Part shown: piece by piece, positions 1 through 9,214 of the stretch
Layout of the letters: the number at the start of each line of letters is the position of its first letter
Position numbering within the stretch: the stretch's first letter is position 1
DNA from: Xenorhabdus mauleonii
GTDB taxonomy: Bacteria > Pseudomonadota > Gammaproteobacteria > Enterobacterales > Enterobacteriaceae
Assembly (NCBI RefSeq): GCF_900113945.1
Contig: NZ_FORG01000025.1
Location: 1-59,434 of the forward strand
Length of the DNA stretch: 59,434 nt
Direction of reading: 5' to 3'
Translations under genes and position numbers: made by a program
Notes under the pieces: generated by a model
What the model was told of the DNA's origin: nothing
The model's database searches: none
The model's input: the letters and a program-made list of their open reading frames with translations, nothing else

Positions 1-3000
1 TCGTTGGCATTGTAACGGTAACGGGTTTGCCCCCAGCGACTGTCGTCAATCACGCGCACATTATGCGCCCGGTCATATTGCCAGCTGCGGTTGACGGCAG
101 TGGCCTGTGGCGGGAAATACGGGTCATTTTGTGCCAGCGTTTCCCTGAAAAACTGGGTGGCCTGTCCTGCCGACTGATGCGCGAGCAATCCGGTTGCGGT
201 GTAGCGGCTGGCAAGGATAAACCCGTTGGCACTTTCGCGTACTGTTTCCCGCCCCAGCACATCATGCTGAAAGGTCAGCGGGGCATGCTGGTTGAGCTGA
301 AAATGGTTTAGCGCCCCCATTGGGTTATAACCAAAGTGCAGGGTGTTGCCATCCACACTTTCGCTGACCGGACGCCCGGTCAGGGTATCCCATTCGCGAA
401 TAATTTCCCGTCCATTAATACGCTCACAGGTGGACAGCCCCGTGGTTTTGTCGTACTCATATTCGACGATGGCATCAGCATTGGTGGCTTTCACCAATTG
501 ATACCGTTGGTTGTATGCGTACGTGGTGGTGTCTTTAAGCACCAACTGGTTTTCTGCCGGTTGCCAGCTTTCCTGTTTGAGCAACAACCCTGCAGCGGAA
601 TAGTGCCAGCGAAGTTGCTGACCATCGGGATATAGCGTGTGTGTCCGACGCCCCAGTTTATCGTACTGATAGGTCAGCGTCCGTCCGGTAAAATCGGTTT
701 CGCGGATAATCTGACCGGCGGCATCCCGTTCATAACGGTAAGTTTCTCCGGTGGAGGCGATGACCGAATTCAATCGGGTGAGCCGGTCATAGCCAAAGCG
801 CAGGGTGGTGCCGTCCGGACGGGTGACTTGGGTCAACAAGTCAAAGGCACCGTAAGTGTAGCGGGTCGTACGGCCTTCGCCATCGGTGACCGTCGCGATG
901 CGATGCTCGCTGTCATACTCCAGTTTTTGGGTGACGCCATCGGCAAGGGTGATTTCATTCAGACTGCCATTAATGAGACTGGCGTGGTCAGGGCTGTACT
1001 GGTAGCGGGTTTCCTGTTTCAGTGCATCAGTAAAACGACGCAGGCGACCCAGCGCATCCAGTTCCAGTCCGGTGGTTTCGCCATCCGGTGTCATCACAGC
1101 CGCGAGGCGCTGGTGCTCGTCATAAGCATAGTGCCATTGACGTCCATCCGGTAGCAGGCGCTGGCGCAATTCGCCGTGGAGACCGTACTGGTATTCTTCT
1201 TTGTGTCCCAATGGATTGGTCAGCGCCGTCAGGTTGCCCTGTTCATCATAATGCCATTGCCAGCGTTCACCCGTGGGGAGGGTGCTTTCGGTCAGTTGCC
1301 CGTGTTCATCATAGTCATAGGCGAAAGTATCGCCCGTCGGCAGTTTTACTTCGGTCAGCGCACCGTCAGGGTTGTACTCAAAAGCGGTCATCTGCCCTAA
1401 AGGGTCGCTTTCCCACATCAGCAGGCTGCCCCGCCACTGGCGGCGGGTAATGCGGCCCAGTGGATCCACTTCCCGTATCACCAGCCCGTTCGGATCGTAG
1501 TGATAGCGGGTTTCTCCTCCTTCACCGTCCAGATAGGTGGTGATGCGGGCATGGTCATCGTAGCGGAAGCGGTCATGCCAGTAACCGCTGGGGGAAGTGG
1601 TGCTGAGTACCCGACCGCGTTCGTCGTAGGTTATCGTCAGGTCGGTCTGGTCAGTGTCATGCCAACGGGTCATTCGCCCTTGTTGGTCGTACTCATGCCA
1701 CAGGTGGTTGTGCTGGAAGGCGTCACACTCACTCAGATAGCCGTGCGAGTCGTACTGGCAGGTCAGCAGGCGTTGCTCTATGGTCTGGTCATCGCGGATT
1801 TCCTGCATATCGAGCGTGTGGAGTTGCCCGTTTTGATGATAATGCAGGATCAACCGCAAGCTGTCATGGCGTTCGACCTTAATCAGTCGGGCGTGTTTAT
1901 CATAGATAAAATCAATCCGGTTCTGGCGGCGGTCGGTGATGGCGGACAGTTTCCGTGTACTGCCTGAGGCTTCGCTGAAATGGTATGTCAACTGGCTACG
2001 GCGGTCAGTCAGGTACAGCTCGCCCGTCAGTTCACCGGTCAGCAGGCAGTGGGGAAGGTGGCGGTTACGGGACAAGACTTTATTATCCGGCGTGGCGAAG
2101 TCATAGACGACGCCGTCGGTATGGGTGTAGTGTACCTCCCCTTGTGCGATAACTAATTGCAGTGACCAGTCATCCGCCCATTTGGGGCCGAACAGGCCGT
2201 GTAAATTTGCGGTAGAACGGTAGGTTCGGTTGAGGTTGAGTGGCAATAATCCCGGTATCGCCAACACTGGCCAAACTTGCAGGAAATCGCCGGTCGCCAT
2301 ATCAACCGGATCACCTTCTTTGGTAGACAATCCATTGTCATTGCCGTCTTTTTTGTTGGACGGAGTGGCGTCATCTTTAACCGGCTCTTTTTGGGGCTTG
2401 GCCTCCGGTGTGTCTGTAGATTTGCCTTTGACTTTGGCACCGGCACCACCGGTTTCCGCAGCTTTCGTCGCACTGGTGGTTTTTTTCGCCACGGCACCGA
2501 TAGCACCAGCTTCTGCCATTTTCGTCACTGTACTGGTCTTAGACATGGCTCCCATCGCACTGGCAACGCTTTTCGGGCTAAAAAATGTGCCAATCTCAAA
2601 GACAAGGTCCCCCAGACGTTGCCCCGGCGTATCCAACGTCATCTTGTATTCATCCAGATTGAATGCGTTGGCATTTGTGCGGCCGGCATCCGCTATTTCG
2701 CCTATCACTTCCGCGTGCTTTTCGGCTTCTTTATTGCCAAAGACTTTCCCCCAAAAATCCAATGCACGCGCCGATTCCTCCGCCTCACGGCTGGAGTTCA
2801 GCATACCGCCCTTGATCGCCATTTCGGCCATGCCGACGCCGGCATTACTGGCGGCTTTACCAACCCCTTTAGCCTGTTCTACCTGATCCCAACCTTCTGG
2901 GGTTGCCAGGTCTTGGCCGGTTTGTTTGGCTTTGTCTACGGCAGCATCTCCCAGCTCACCCGCCATCTTTTTAAGCCCATTCCATATGCCCTTTTCTTGC

Positions 3001-3461
3001 GCGGTTTCCGGGATTACGGCGGCATTCGCCTCATGCGGCGGATTTGCTCCCTGTGGCGCCTGTCCGACGATTTTGCCGAGCGTGTTACCCGTCCCGCTTG
3101 GGCTGTCATCGCGGGCTTTGACCGGCAGGGCGTCATTGGGTTGGGGGTGATTGTCTTCTTCCTCTTTTTCTTCATCCCATTCTGGCTTGGGAAACTCACC
3201 GCTTTTGAATTTTTCAACGGCATTTTGCGCGGTTTGCTTAAATTCCTGTGCAGCAAAATCGGCATCGAGCTGATTGTAGTAAACGTCCAATTCTGGGTCG
3301 TTTCCGTAATCCCCGTAAAAACGCGAGCTTTGCCGGTATAACGAATCCACATTGCTGAGTGCTTTCTCTGCCTCAGCCTGAGTGCGGATATTGAATTCCT
3401 TACAATAGTTTTCAGCTTTCACCGCGGGGCTATCCGGTGTGACAATCATTTTGTCTGACAT
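1..3461 (-). CDS. Rhs-repeat protein, 5' part (runs off window)
   Basis: A large Rhs-family polypeptide begins at the ATG at 3459-3461 and stays open for about 1153 codons to the window edge. Residues 1 to about 380 are an Ala/Lys/Glu-rich N-terminal region without a PAAR domain. A GDPVDMATG motif near residue 380 then opens the Rhs shell, followed by many YD-type repeats and, at the edge, an RYRYNAN motif. Rhs shells encapsulate a C-terminal toxin that is exported on the T6SS spike; the toxin tip and any immunity gene lie outside the window. It is the last visible gene of the vgrG-DUF2169-PAAR-rhs cassette, 12 bp after the PAAR gene. Its GC is clearly higher than that of the neighbouring chromosome, typical of Rhs cores. 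Family call is firm; the toxin activity cannot be inferred. Confidence 0.93.
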   Translation of the reverse strand, partial: MSDKMIVTPDSPAVKAENYCKEFNIRTQAEAEKALSNVDSLYRQSSRFYGDYGNDPELDVYYNQLDADFAAQEFKQTAQNAVEKFKSGEFPKPEWDEEKEEEDNHPQPNDALPVKARDDSPSGTGNTLGKIVGQAPQGANPPHEANAAVIPETAQEKGIWNGLKKMAGELGDAAVDKAKQTGQDLATPEGWDQVEQAKGVGKAASNAGVGMAEMAIKGGMLNSSREAEESARALDFWGKVFGNKEAEKHAEVIGEIADAGRTNANAFNLDEYKMTLDTPGQRLGDLVFEIGTFFSPKSVASAMGAMSKTSTVTKMAEAGAIGAVAKKTTSATKAAETGGAGAKVKGKSTDTPEAKPQKEPVKDDATPSNKKDGNDNGLSTKEGDPVDMATGDFLQVWPVLAIPGLLPLNLNRTYRSTANLHGLFGPKWADDWSLQLVIAQGEVHYTHTDGVVYDFATPDNKVLSRNRHLPHCLLTGELTGELYLTDRRSQLTYHFSEASGSTRKLSAITDRRQNRIDFIYDKHARLIKVERHDSLRLILHYHQNGQLHTLDMQEIRDDQTIEQRLLTCQYDSHGYLSECDAFQHNHLWHEYDQQGRMTRWHDTDQTDLTITYDERGRVLSTTSPSGYWHDRFRYDDHARITTYLDGEGGETRYHYDPNGLVIREVDPLGRITRRQWRGSLLMWESDPLGQMTAFEYNPDGALTEVKLPTGDTFAYDYDEHGQLTESTLPTGERWQWHYDEQGNLTALTNPLGHKEEYQYGLHGELRQRLLPDGRQWHYAYDEHQRLAAVMTPDGETTGLELDALGRLRRFTDALKQETRYQYSPDHASLINGSLNEITLADGVTQKLEYDSEHRIATVTDGEGRTTRYTYGAFDLLTQVTRPDGTTLRFGYDRLTRLNSVIASTGETYRYERDAAGQIIRETDFTGRTLTYQYDKLGRRTHTLYPDGQQLRWHYSAAGLLLKQESWQPAENQLVLKDTTTYAYNQRYQLVKATNADAIVEYEYDKTTGLSTCERINGREIIREWDTLTGRPVSESVDGNTLHFGYNPMGALNHFQLNQHAPLTFQHDVLGRETVRESANGFILASRYTATGLLAHQSAGQATQFFRETLAQNDPYFPPQATAVNRSWQYDRAHNVRVIDDSRWGQTRYRYNAN

Positions 3462-3473
3462 GTGTATCCCTCT

Positions 3474-3830
3474 TTATGCCCCGTTCATCCAGAATTCATC
3501 CCCGTGGCGCAGCACCAATTTGTTGCCGGCTCGGACCGTGTTGGTATGCACTTTCGGGTGGCACTTTGCGCCCACGGTACCGCTTTTCACTCCGTTGGCG
3601 ACACCGGGTTGATCCCCGATAGTCTGTGGTACAAAACTCTGGGCGAAGACCACTACCGGCTGCCCATTGGCACGCACGGATTTTACGGGGGCATCGCTGC
3701 CCGCCAGCTTGGCGATAACCGGATAGGGGATCGGCGGGGTTGACGACCCCATCGGGGTTTTGCACACGTCCGGCAACATGCCGACTATCAGCCATTCGCC
3801 TGCGGTGCGGGCAAGGTAGTTATCCGCCAT
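3474..3830 (-). CDS. DUF4150 PAAR-like spike-tip protein
   Basis: A 118-residue protein resembling the DUF4150/PAAR-like family, which caps the VgrG spike and loads effectors. It has a GDQPGVANGVKSGTVG-type glycine-rich core, a later KCHPKVHTNT segment and a terminal WMNGA. I start it at the ATG at 3828-3830 (MADNYLART); a longer reading to 3896 would overlap the DUF2169 gene much further and has no support. As called it overlaps the 3' end of the DUF2169 gene by 11 bp, indicating translational coupling. The next gene is the rhs gene, which lacks its own PAAR domain, so this protein probably supplies the tip for that Rhs effector. Confidence 0.8.
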   Translation of the reverse strand: MADNYLARTAGEWLIVGMLPDVCKTPMGSSTPPIPYPVIAKLAGSDAPVKSVRANGQPVVVFAQSFVPQTIGDQPGVANGVKSGTVGAKCHPKVHTNTVRAGNKLVLRHGDEFWMNGA

Positions 3831-5046
3831 GGACAGTCTCCTTTTCAGGTTCAGGGGGCGCGAGCTTGAGTAACGGGGCATCGGGGTCGATTTCAAACCG
3901 GGCTTCCGCCACCCGTACCGGCAGGTTGGTTTTAAAATTCAACCGGCCGGTGATGTGCAGCGTCATGGCCTCACTGTCAAGGATCAACGTATCGAGGCGC
4001 ATTGGTACGGGGAATAGCGCACCGTTTTCCATGCGCAGCAGAATAAACGGGCGATGCCCCGGCAGGGTGACGTGCAGGTGGCCGCCGGGTGTCATGCCCT
4101 GCAGGCTCAGTGAAATGTCGGTATCCGGCCAGTCAATTTGCTGGTCAGTCGGGGCACCGTTCCAATAACGAAAATCGAAGTCTTTCGGCAGATAAGGATG
4201 GCGATGCTCCAGCCAGTCGGCATCGTACGTGCCGGCGAACTGGCGGCGGGGCAGCCACGGACGGCCGATAAAGCCCAGTCCCTGCGGTTGGCAGGCGGGG
4301 GTATCGGCAGGCAGTGTGCCCGCCAGTTGTGCGGTAAAATGTTGGGCGGTGAACGCCGCATCCGGCCGGGTGATACGCGGCGCTGGGTAACGATTGAGTT
4401 GCTTGGCGTTGGCATACCACGGGGTGATAAACCCCAATCCCAGCGGATTGGTTTCACAGACGGCGTGCGCCAGCGGCGCATTTTCCCCGTCCGGGTGTTG
4501 CTGGCGCTGTTCTGCTGTCAGGCGGTCATGTTCCTTGAGGTGCTCACTCGCGGTGTCGCCTGCCGGAATTTTGCATTCCCCGCCAAAGGCATAGCAGTAA
4601 TCCAGCGGCAGGGAGGTAAAGGGTTTCGGGGCGGTCAGTTGCCACTCTCCGTTGGCAGCACGGATAAATTCCCGTTCGCCGGTCACCGTCAGGGTTTTGT
4701 CGAGCAGGGGCTGGCCCTGCTTGTTCCTGACCTGTAGCCGTATCGGAAATTCAGCCGCTGGGTGGTTATCCGGCGCATAAGCCGTGCCGTTGACAATCAC
4801 GTCACAGCGCGGTTTAAACGGGGCAAGGTCACTCTCCTGCAAGACCTGCGAAGCATTCATCTGCCCACGGAATTCATCCTGCAAACACAGGGGCGGTGCC
4901 GGCAGTAATTCCGCGATGCAATGGCCGGTACTGTCCGGCAGCAATTGATAACCGATTTTCATGACGGCGACATGGTGCTCGACATCCTCCACATCGAGCA
5001 TCGAATAGTTCATCACCGCAAACGGGGTCAGGTTACGAAATTCCAT
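3820..5046 (-). CDS. DUF2169 T6SS adaptor-like protein
   Basis: A 408-residue DUF2169-family protein (N-terminus MEFRNLTPF, followed by a family-typical segment containing VAVMKIGYQL). Members are encoded between vgrG and PAAR/effector genes and are thought to act as chaperones or adaptors for loading effectors on the spike. The ATG at 5044-5046 lies 8 nt after an AGGAG ribosome-binding site; a TTG one codon upstream is less likely. It starts 12 bp after vgrG and overlaps the PAAR-like gene, so the four genes form one transcription unit. No signal peptide or membrane segment is apparent. The adaptor role is inferred from family and context. Confidence 0.85.
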   Translation of the reverse strand: MEFRNLTPFAVMNYSMLDVEDVEHHVAVMKIGYQLLPDSTGHCIAELLPAPPLCLQDEFRGQMNASQVLQESDLAPFKPRCDVIVNGTAYAPDNHPAAEFPIRLQVRNKQGQPLLDKTLTVTGEREFIRAANGEWQLTAPKPFTSLPLDYCYAFGGECKIPAGDTASEHLKEHDRLTAEQRQQHPDGENAPLAHAVCETNPLGLGFITPWYANAKQLNRYPAPRITRPDAAFTAQHFTAQLAGTLPADTPACQPQGLGFIGRPWLPRRQFAGTYDADWLEHRHPYLPKDFDFRYWNGAPTDQQIDWPDTDISLSLQGMTPGGHLHVTLPGHRPFILLRMENGALFPVPMRLDTLILDSEAMTLHITGRLNFKTNLPVRVAEARFEIDPDAPLLKLAPPEPEKETVHGG

Positions 5047-5058
5047 CAACGTCGCTCC

Positions 5059-7224
5059 TCAGTTCAGGTCAATGTCTTTGCCGGTGATTTGCACCGGGCC
5101 ACTGGCCTCGAACTTGAATTCCGTGCCTTTGATGGTGATTTTGCCACTGCTGTCCATGCGCAGGGTGCTGGCGCCGCATTTCAGTTCAATCACATCCCCG
5201 GCCGTGATGGACAGGGTATTCTTGACGGTCACGGATTTGTGGGCGCCCACCTGTTCGCTTTGGTTGAGTACCACGGCGGTGTTCATGGCACCACCGACGG
5301 TCAGGGCGTAGGCGAGGCCGACGGTATCGGTGCGGGTGAGATTCACCGTGGCTACCTGATGCCCCTTGATTTTCATGGTCTGGTCTTTGTCCACGGTTTC
5401 GGTGTGATTGGCCAGCACCTTGGTATCCCGGTTATTGAGCACCTTGGTGTTCATGTCTTTCTGCGCATGCAGGGATAACTGCTCACTCCCCTTGGCATCC
5501 TCAAACAGCAGCTCGTTATACCCTTCCCCTTTGTGGGTTTTGGAACGAAAAGCCATTTGGGTTTTGCTGCCCGGCAGGGTACCCGGGGGAATGTTGCTGG
5601 CATGGTAGGTGCGGCCGGTGATGATCGGCTGATCCGGGTCGCCGTGCAGGAAATCCACCACCACTTCCTGGCCGATACGCGGGATGGCGAGCATGCCCCA
5701 GCCCTGCCCGGCCCACGGTTGCGTCACCCGTATCCAGCAGGAGCTGTGGTCGTCGGATTTACCGTAGCGGTCCCACGGGAATTGCAGGCGTACGCGGCCG
5801 TACTGGTCACAGAAAATTTCCTCCCCTGCCGGGCCGACGACTTTGGCAATTTGCGGGCCGTCAATCACCGGCTTGTGCAGCGGGGTCGGTCGCCAATTCT
5901 GGTTCTGACGGATAAAGCTGAAATGGCTGTGCAGGGTGGTACCGGAGCCTGAGGCGGCGGTTTCCAGTGCCTGCGGCTGGCTGCCACTGTGACTTGCACT
6001 CACGGTCTGCCATGATTGATTCAGGTCTGCCCGCGGGTGGTTAGTCAGGATAAACAGTTTGCCCGGTTGCAGGGCTATCGCATGGCCGCTGCCTTGTCCG
6101 GTCATCGCATCGTTGCGCAGGGCTTCCAGTCGGTAGCGGGTAAAATCCTTGCCATGCGCCTCGTCCTTGAAACGGCCGGGATAGTCGTAGTGTTCGTAAT
6201 ACAGTTGTTGCAGGTTCTCATCCCGCATCTGCTGTTGAAATTCCGCCGGCCAGGCGGGGTTTTTGAAGGTGTAATCCTTCAGTTGCACCTGCGCGGGGCG
6301 CACTTGTGCACTGCTGGTCAGGCTGGTGACAGTTGGCTCCCCCAGTGTATTACTCTCATCCGGCTGATAGGGCAGGTGGATACCCGGCGGCACTGCGCCG
6401 CAGTCATCGGCAAAGACCAGCGTGTTACGCCCGTTACTGCATTCAAAGAAGTAGAAAATGCCTTCCTCCGCCGCCAGACGTTGCAGGAAATCGAAATCGC
6501 TTTCCTGATATTGCACGCAGAATTCTCGCTCCGGATGTGGGTGGCGCAGATTGAACACCACATCGCGGATACTGTGCTCCTTGAGAATTTCGGTGATGAT
6601 GGCGGCAATGTTGAGTTGCTGGAAAATGCGGGAGTTCCGCCTCAGCGTGGTACGCCACAAGTCCGGGCGAATGCGCATCCGGTAAGTGGTTTGGTGCAGG
6701 CCGGTATTGCCTTGCTCAAAGCGGGTAACGATGCCGGTGACACTGCGCTGTTCGATACCGTTTTGCAGAATGGTCAGTGTAGCGGTGCGGTCAAGTACCA
6801 GCGGGAAGTCAATGGCGGCATCGGCGCTTGCCAACCCGACTTCCAGGACAAAGGGGGATGAGAAATGTTCGTTCAGGCTGAAGTCAGTGACGACGAAGGT
6901 CTGTGCCGGTAATGTACCTGCCGTCAGGGTGAACAACAGGCCGCTGGGATCAGCACCGCCACCGAGTCCCAATGTCTGGCCGATTTGCTGCAACATCTTG
7001 CCGGCCATGGAATCGCCCGCAGCGACTTGGGTCGCCAGCCCGGCTTTTTGCCCCTGCTCACCGACAAAGCCACCGCCCATACCGCTGATCACGCTACCGG
7101 CACCGAGACCGGCAGCACCCGCCAATAGGTCTTTGGCTTGTTTTACCGTCTGCATCGTTTGCTGTCCTTGTTCCAACAGCGCTTTTCCTTTCTTCAAATG
7201 GGTGAGGGGCTTTTTCACGGACAT
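5059..7224 (-). CDS. vgrG: T6SS spike protein VgrG with N-terminal extension
   Basis: A 721-residue VgrG. The gp27-like part begins around residue 98 (FTLTAGTLPAQTFVVTDFSL), followed by the gp5-like OB fold (VVVDFLHGDPDQPIITGR) and a C-terminal beta-helical needle ending in QITGKDIDLN. VgrG trimers form the puncturing spike on the Hcp tube. The first ~97 residues are an Ala/Gly-rich extension before the usual VgrG start, with several small-residue hydrophobic stretches. I place the start at the ATG at 7222-7224, 9 nt after GGGAG; an in-frame upstream ATG at 7269 adds 15 residues without a better ribosome-binding site. It is the first gene of the cassette. Confidence 0.93.
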   Translation of the reverse strand: MSVKKPLTHLKKGKALLEQGQQTMQTVKQAKDLLAGAAGLGAGSVISGMGGGFVGEQGQKAGLATQVAAGDSMAGKMLQQIGQTLGLGGGADPSGLLFTLTAGTLPAQTFVVTDFSLNEHFSSPFVLEVGLASADAAIDFPLVLDRTATLTILQNGIEQRSVTGIVTRFEQGNTGLHQTTYRMRIRPDLWRTTLRRNSRIFQQLNIAAIITEILKEHSIRDVVFNLRHPHPEREFCVQYQESDFDFLQRLAAEEGIFYFFECSNGRNTLVFADDCGAVPPGIHLPYQPDESNTLGEPTVTSLTSSAQVRPAQVQLKDYTFKNPAWPAEFQQQMRDENLQQLYYEHYDYPGRFKDEAHGKDFTRYRLEALRNDAMTGQGSGHAIALQPGKLFILTNHPRADLNQSWQTVSASHSGSQPQALETAASGSGTTLHSHFSFIRQNQNWRPTPLHKPVIDGPQIAKVVGPAGEEIFCDQYGRVRLQFPWDRYGKSDDHSSCWIRVTQPWAGQGWGMLAIPRIGQEVVVDFLHGDPDQPIITGRTYHASNIPPGTLPGSKTQMAFRSKTHKGEGYNELLFEDAKGSEQLSLHAQKDMNTKVLNNRDTKVLANHTETVDKDQTMKIKGHQVATVNLTRTDTVGLAYALTVGGAMNTAVVLNQSEQVGAHKSVTVKNTLSITAGDVIELKCGASTLRMDSSGKITIKGTEFKFEASGPVQITGKDIDLN

Positions 7225-8201
7225 ATATTCTGTCTCCCTGAGATGATGGTTCGTGATGAAATAGGCCATTCAGCCTGATAACAACGCAGGCCATAACATA
7301 CAGGCACAAGATTTAAATTTAATTCACTTTGCCTCTGACAAATTTGTCAATTAGGAAAGAAGCACGTTGTTTTGTAATAATTTGCAGGGGCTTTTTTATC
7401 CGAATATATCGGCTGATTCGTATTGAATAAAATGGGGTAATAATAGATAACGAAAGAGTAAAGACAAAATTAAATTAAGTGAAATAAAAAATGACATCTA
7501 ATAATGGTAGTATAAAAATTTAAAATAATTGCCGTTGAGAAACAATATTCTAATATGCTGTGTTTTATTAGTGTATAAAACCAAATAATGATTATCCATA
7601 AATGGTGTTTTTTTCATAACGTTATGAGGTAAAAATAAAAAAACAGGTGATGACTTCGACAAAGTTATGATCATTTTTACTTTATGAATTCGATCACAAA
7701 AAACTGTCTTTGGAAAACAGATTTTTTATTTTATATCTTTTCTATTTGATTGAAAGAAACGTAACAATAAATTATATTTTTTCGCCAATATATAAATTCC
7801 ATCTATTAATTAAAATGAAAGTAAATTTTACAATGAGCGCAACTCTAAAGGTTGCAGGCGATACTTCTAGGTGTGGTTGTTATGAATGATCACAAACCGC
7901 GAATTGAACTGGGCTATAAGGCACTGGTTATTAAAATTGCGCTGAGTCTGTTTATGCAGAGAATTATCTGTGTTCTGGAATGTTAATGAATGTCAAATTG
8001 TGATCTTTGTGCTTGGTGAGCGATTGACGTATCGATAAATTGGATAAACAATTTATCAGTTTAAAATTGAACAAAGAAAGCCTATATCATTGAAGTCGTT
8101 GCCAAGCAGTGGAATGAACAAAAAAGTATGTTAATCAGGTGACATTCACATAGTGATAAAGTTAATTATGATACTAAAGGGTAGGGAGCATTGGTTTAAA
8201 G
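7225..8201. other. AT-rich intergenic region next to the T6SS cassette
   Basis: Almost 1 kb without a convincing gene. It is much more AT-rich than the vgrG cassette and must hold the vgrG promoter on the minus strand. Small palindromes are visible: GACAAATTTGTC at 7337-7348, TCATAACGTTATGA at 7614-7627, and a hairpin with arms at 8034-8042 and 8049-8057. A 34-codon open frame at 7882-7986 has no recognisable family and no clear ribosome-binding site. The abrupt composition change suggests a cassette boundary or decayed DNA. Confidence 0.5.
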
Positions 8202-8501
8202 ATGGCAAATAACATAAAAAAACTAGCAGCGTCGTGCATTATATCTTTCTTATTTAGTAGTGCTTCACTGGCATCAGTAAGTGATATTCCAAAAGATTTG
8301 CAAGAATATATAGACAATGCTGAAAATTGTGAGCATTTTGCAGGTGAAATGGATAGTGGCTTAACTGATGAGCGCATGAATGAAATAATGAATGGTATTG
8401 ACGAATATTGCACTAAAGCAAAAGATTTACAGAATAAACTGAAGGATAAGTATAAAAACGATGCTAAAAAAATAGAAATTATCAATAATTACGATATTTA
8501 A
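8202..8501 (+). CDS. Small exported cysteine-containing protein, function unknown
   Basis: A 99-residue protein with a clear Sec signal peptide (Lys-rich start, hydrophobic CIISFLFSSASLA, likely cleavage after ASLA), so it is probably periplasmic. The mature part is short, charged and helical, with ENCEHFAGE and DEYCTKAKDL motifs; the two mature cysteines could form a disulfide. Similar small proteins with a C-x-HFAGE motif occur in gammaproteobacteria without known function. A GGGAG lies 13 nt upstream, which is long spacing. It is divergent from vgrG, but nothing shows that it is an immunity protein. Confidence 0.6.
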   Translation: MANNIKKLAASCIISFLFSSASLASVSDIPKDLQEYIDNAENCEHFAGEMDSGLTDERMNEIMNGIDEYCTKAKDLQNKLKDKYKNDAKKIEIINNYDI

Positions 8502-8601
8502 ATTCGTATAATGCAGCTATGGTTTGATTTTTTTGCTAAACTGGCATATTCAATATGTTAATTTAAGCGGCATAACCTATTAATGCCGCTTAAAATTGAT
8601 G

Positions 8602-8940
8602 TCATTTCGTATTGAAGTTAGCAGAATTAGTATTATTGTCTATATGTCTCTCTCTCATATAAAGGAATAGTGGCAACGCAAATGACACCCCAATGCACAA
8701 GCCTAATAATGTGAAAATACCATTTGGTATTTTCAGGCGCTTGCTTTCATGAACAACAAAGGGAATTAAAACCAGGGCGGAAATAATGACGTCAGCGACA
8801 AAGAAACGCGTGATGTCATTTGAATTTAATTGATTAACAAATAAGATGATGTCGAACCCATTTTCGACCCAAAAACACAAGAAATAATACCAAGGGACTA
8901 ATGCACCTAAGATGGTGAGGATAAAGTAAAATTTTTTCAT
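8602..8940 (-). CDS. DUF2834 family inner-membrane protein
   Basis: A 112-residue protein with three to four hydrophobic segments (residues about 4-25, 45-63 and 77-95). It contains the features of DUF2834 proteins: WYYF near the start, an acidic-plus-Ser segment FVADVIISALV, a HESKRL turn and the FALPLFLYMRER end. The family is predicted to be integral inner membrane with no defined activity. It is a single-gene unit convergent with the small exported-protein gene. Composition is AT-rich, like the neighbouring accessory genes. Confidence 0.7.
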   Translation of the reverse strand: MKKFYFILTILGALVPWYYFLCFWVENGFDIILFVNQLNSNDITRFFVADVIISALVLIPFVVHESKRLKIPNGIFTLLGLCIGVSFALPLFLYMRERHIDNNTNSANFNTK

Positions 8941-9214
8941 AATTTAACTCCTGAATATATGTAAAATTACTTACAGTATAAACTTAAATTATTTTTATCA
9001 TAGCAAGGTATAAGGAATGCTCCTTTTTTCTCTGAGAGATGTATGTAATCACCATATTTATATCAGGCGGCAAGTAAAAATAATATCATAGTTGATTATT
9101 TCTATAGTTTTTATTTTAATGGAAGGCTTTGGTTTACGTCTTATTTCTTTGATTAATAGATGAAATATCATGGTATAGTAGTTTTGATATCCATTTTCCA
9201 GTAAGTGAGTTTTT

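Noticed and set aside
1..3461. Many plus-strand open frames of 70-350 codons opposite the Rhs gene (for example 2277-3341)
   Set aside because: They are antisense shadows of a GC-rich, repeat-structured gene; translations have no family features.
7882..7986. 34-codon open frame in the AT-rich spacer
   Set aside because: No ribosome-binding site of good spacing, no recognisable family, and short enough to occur by chance.
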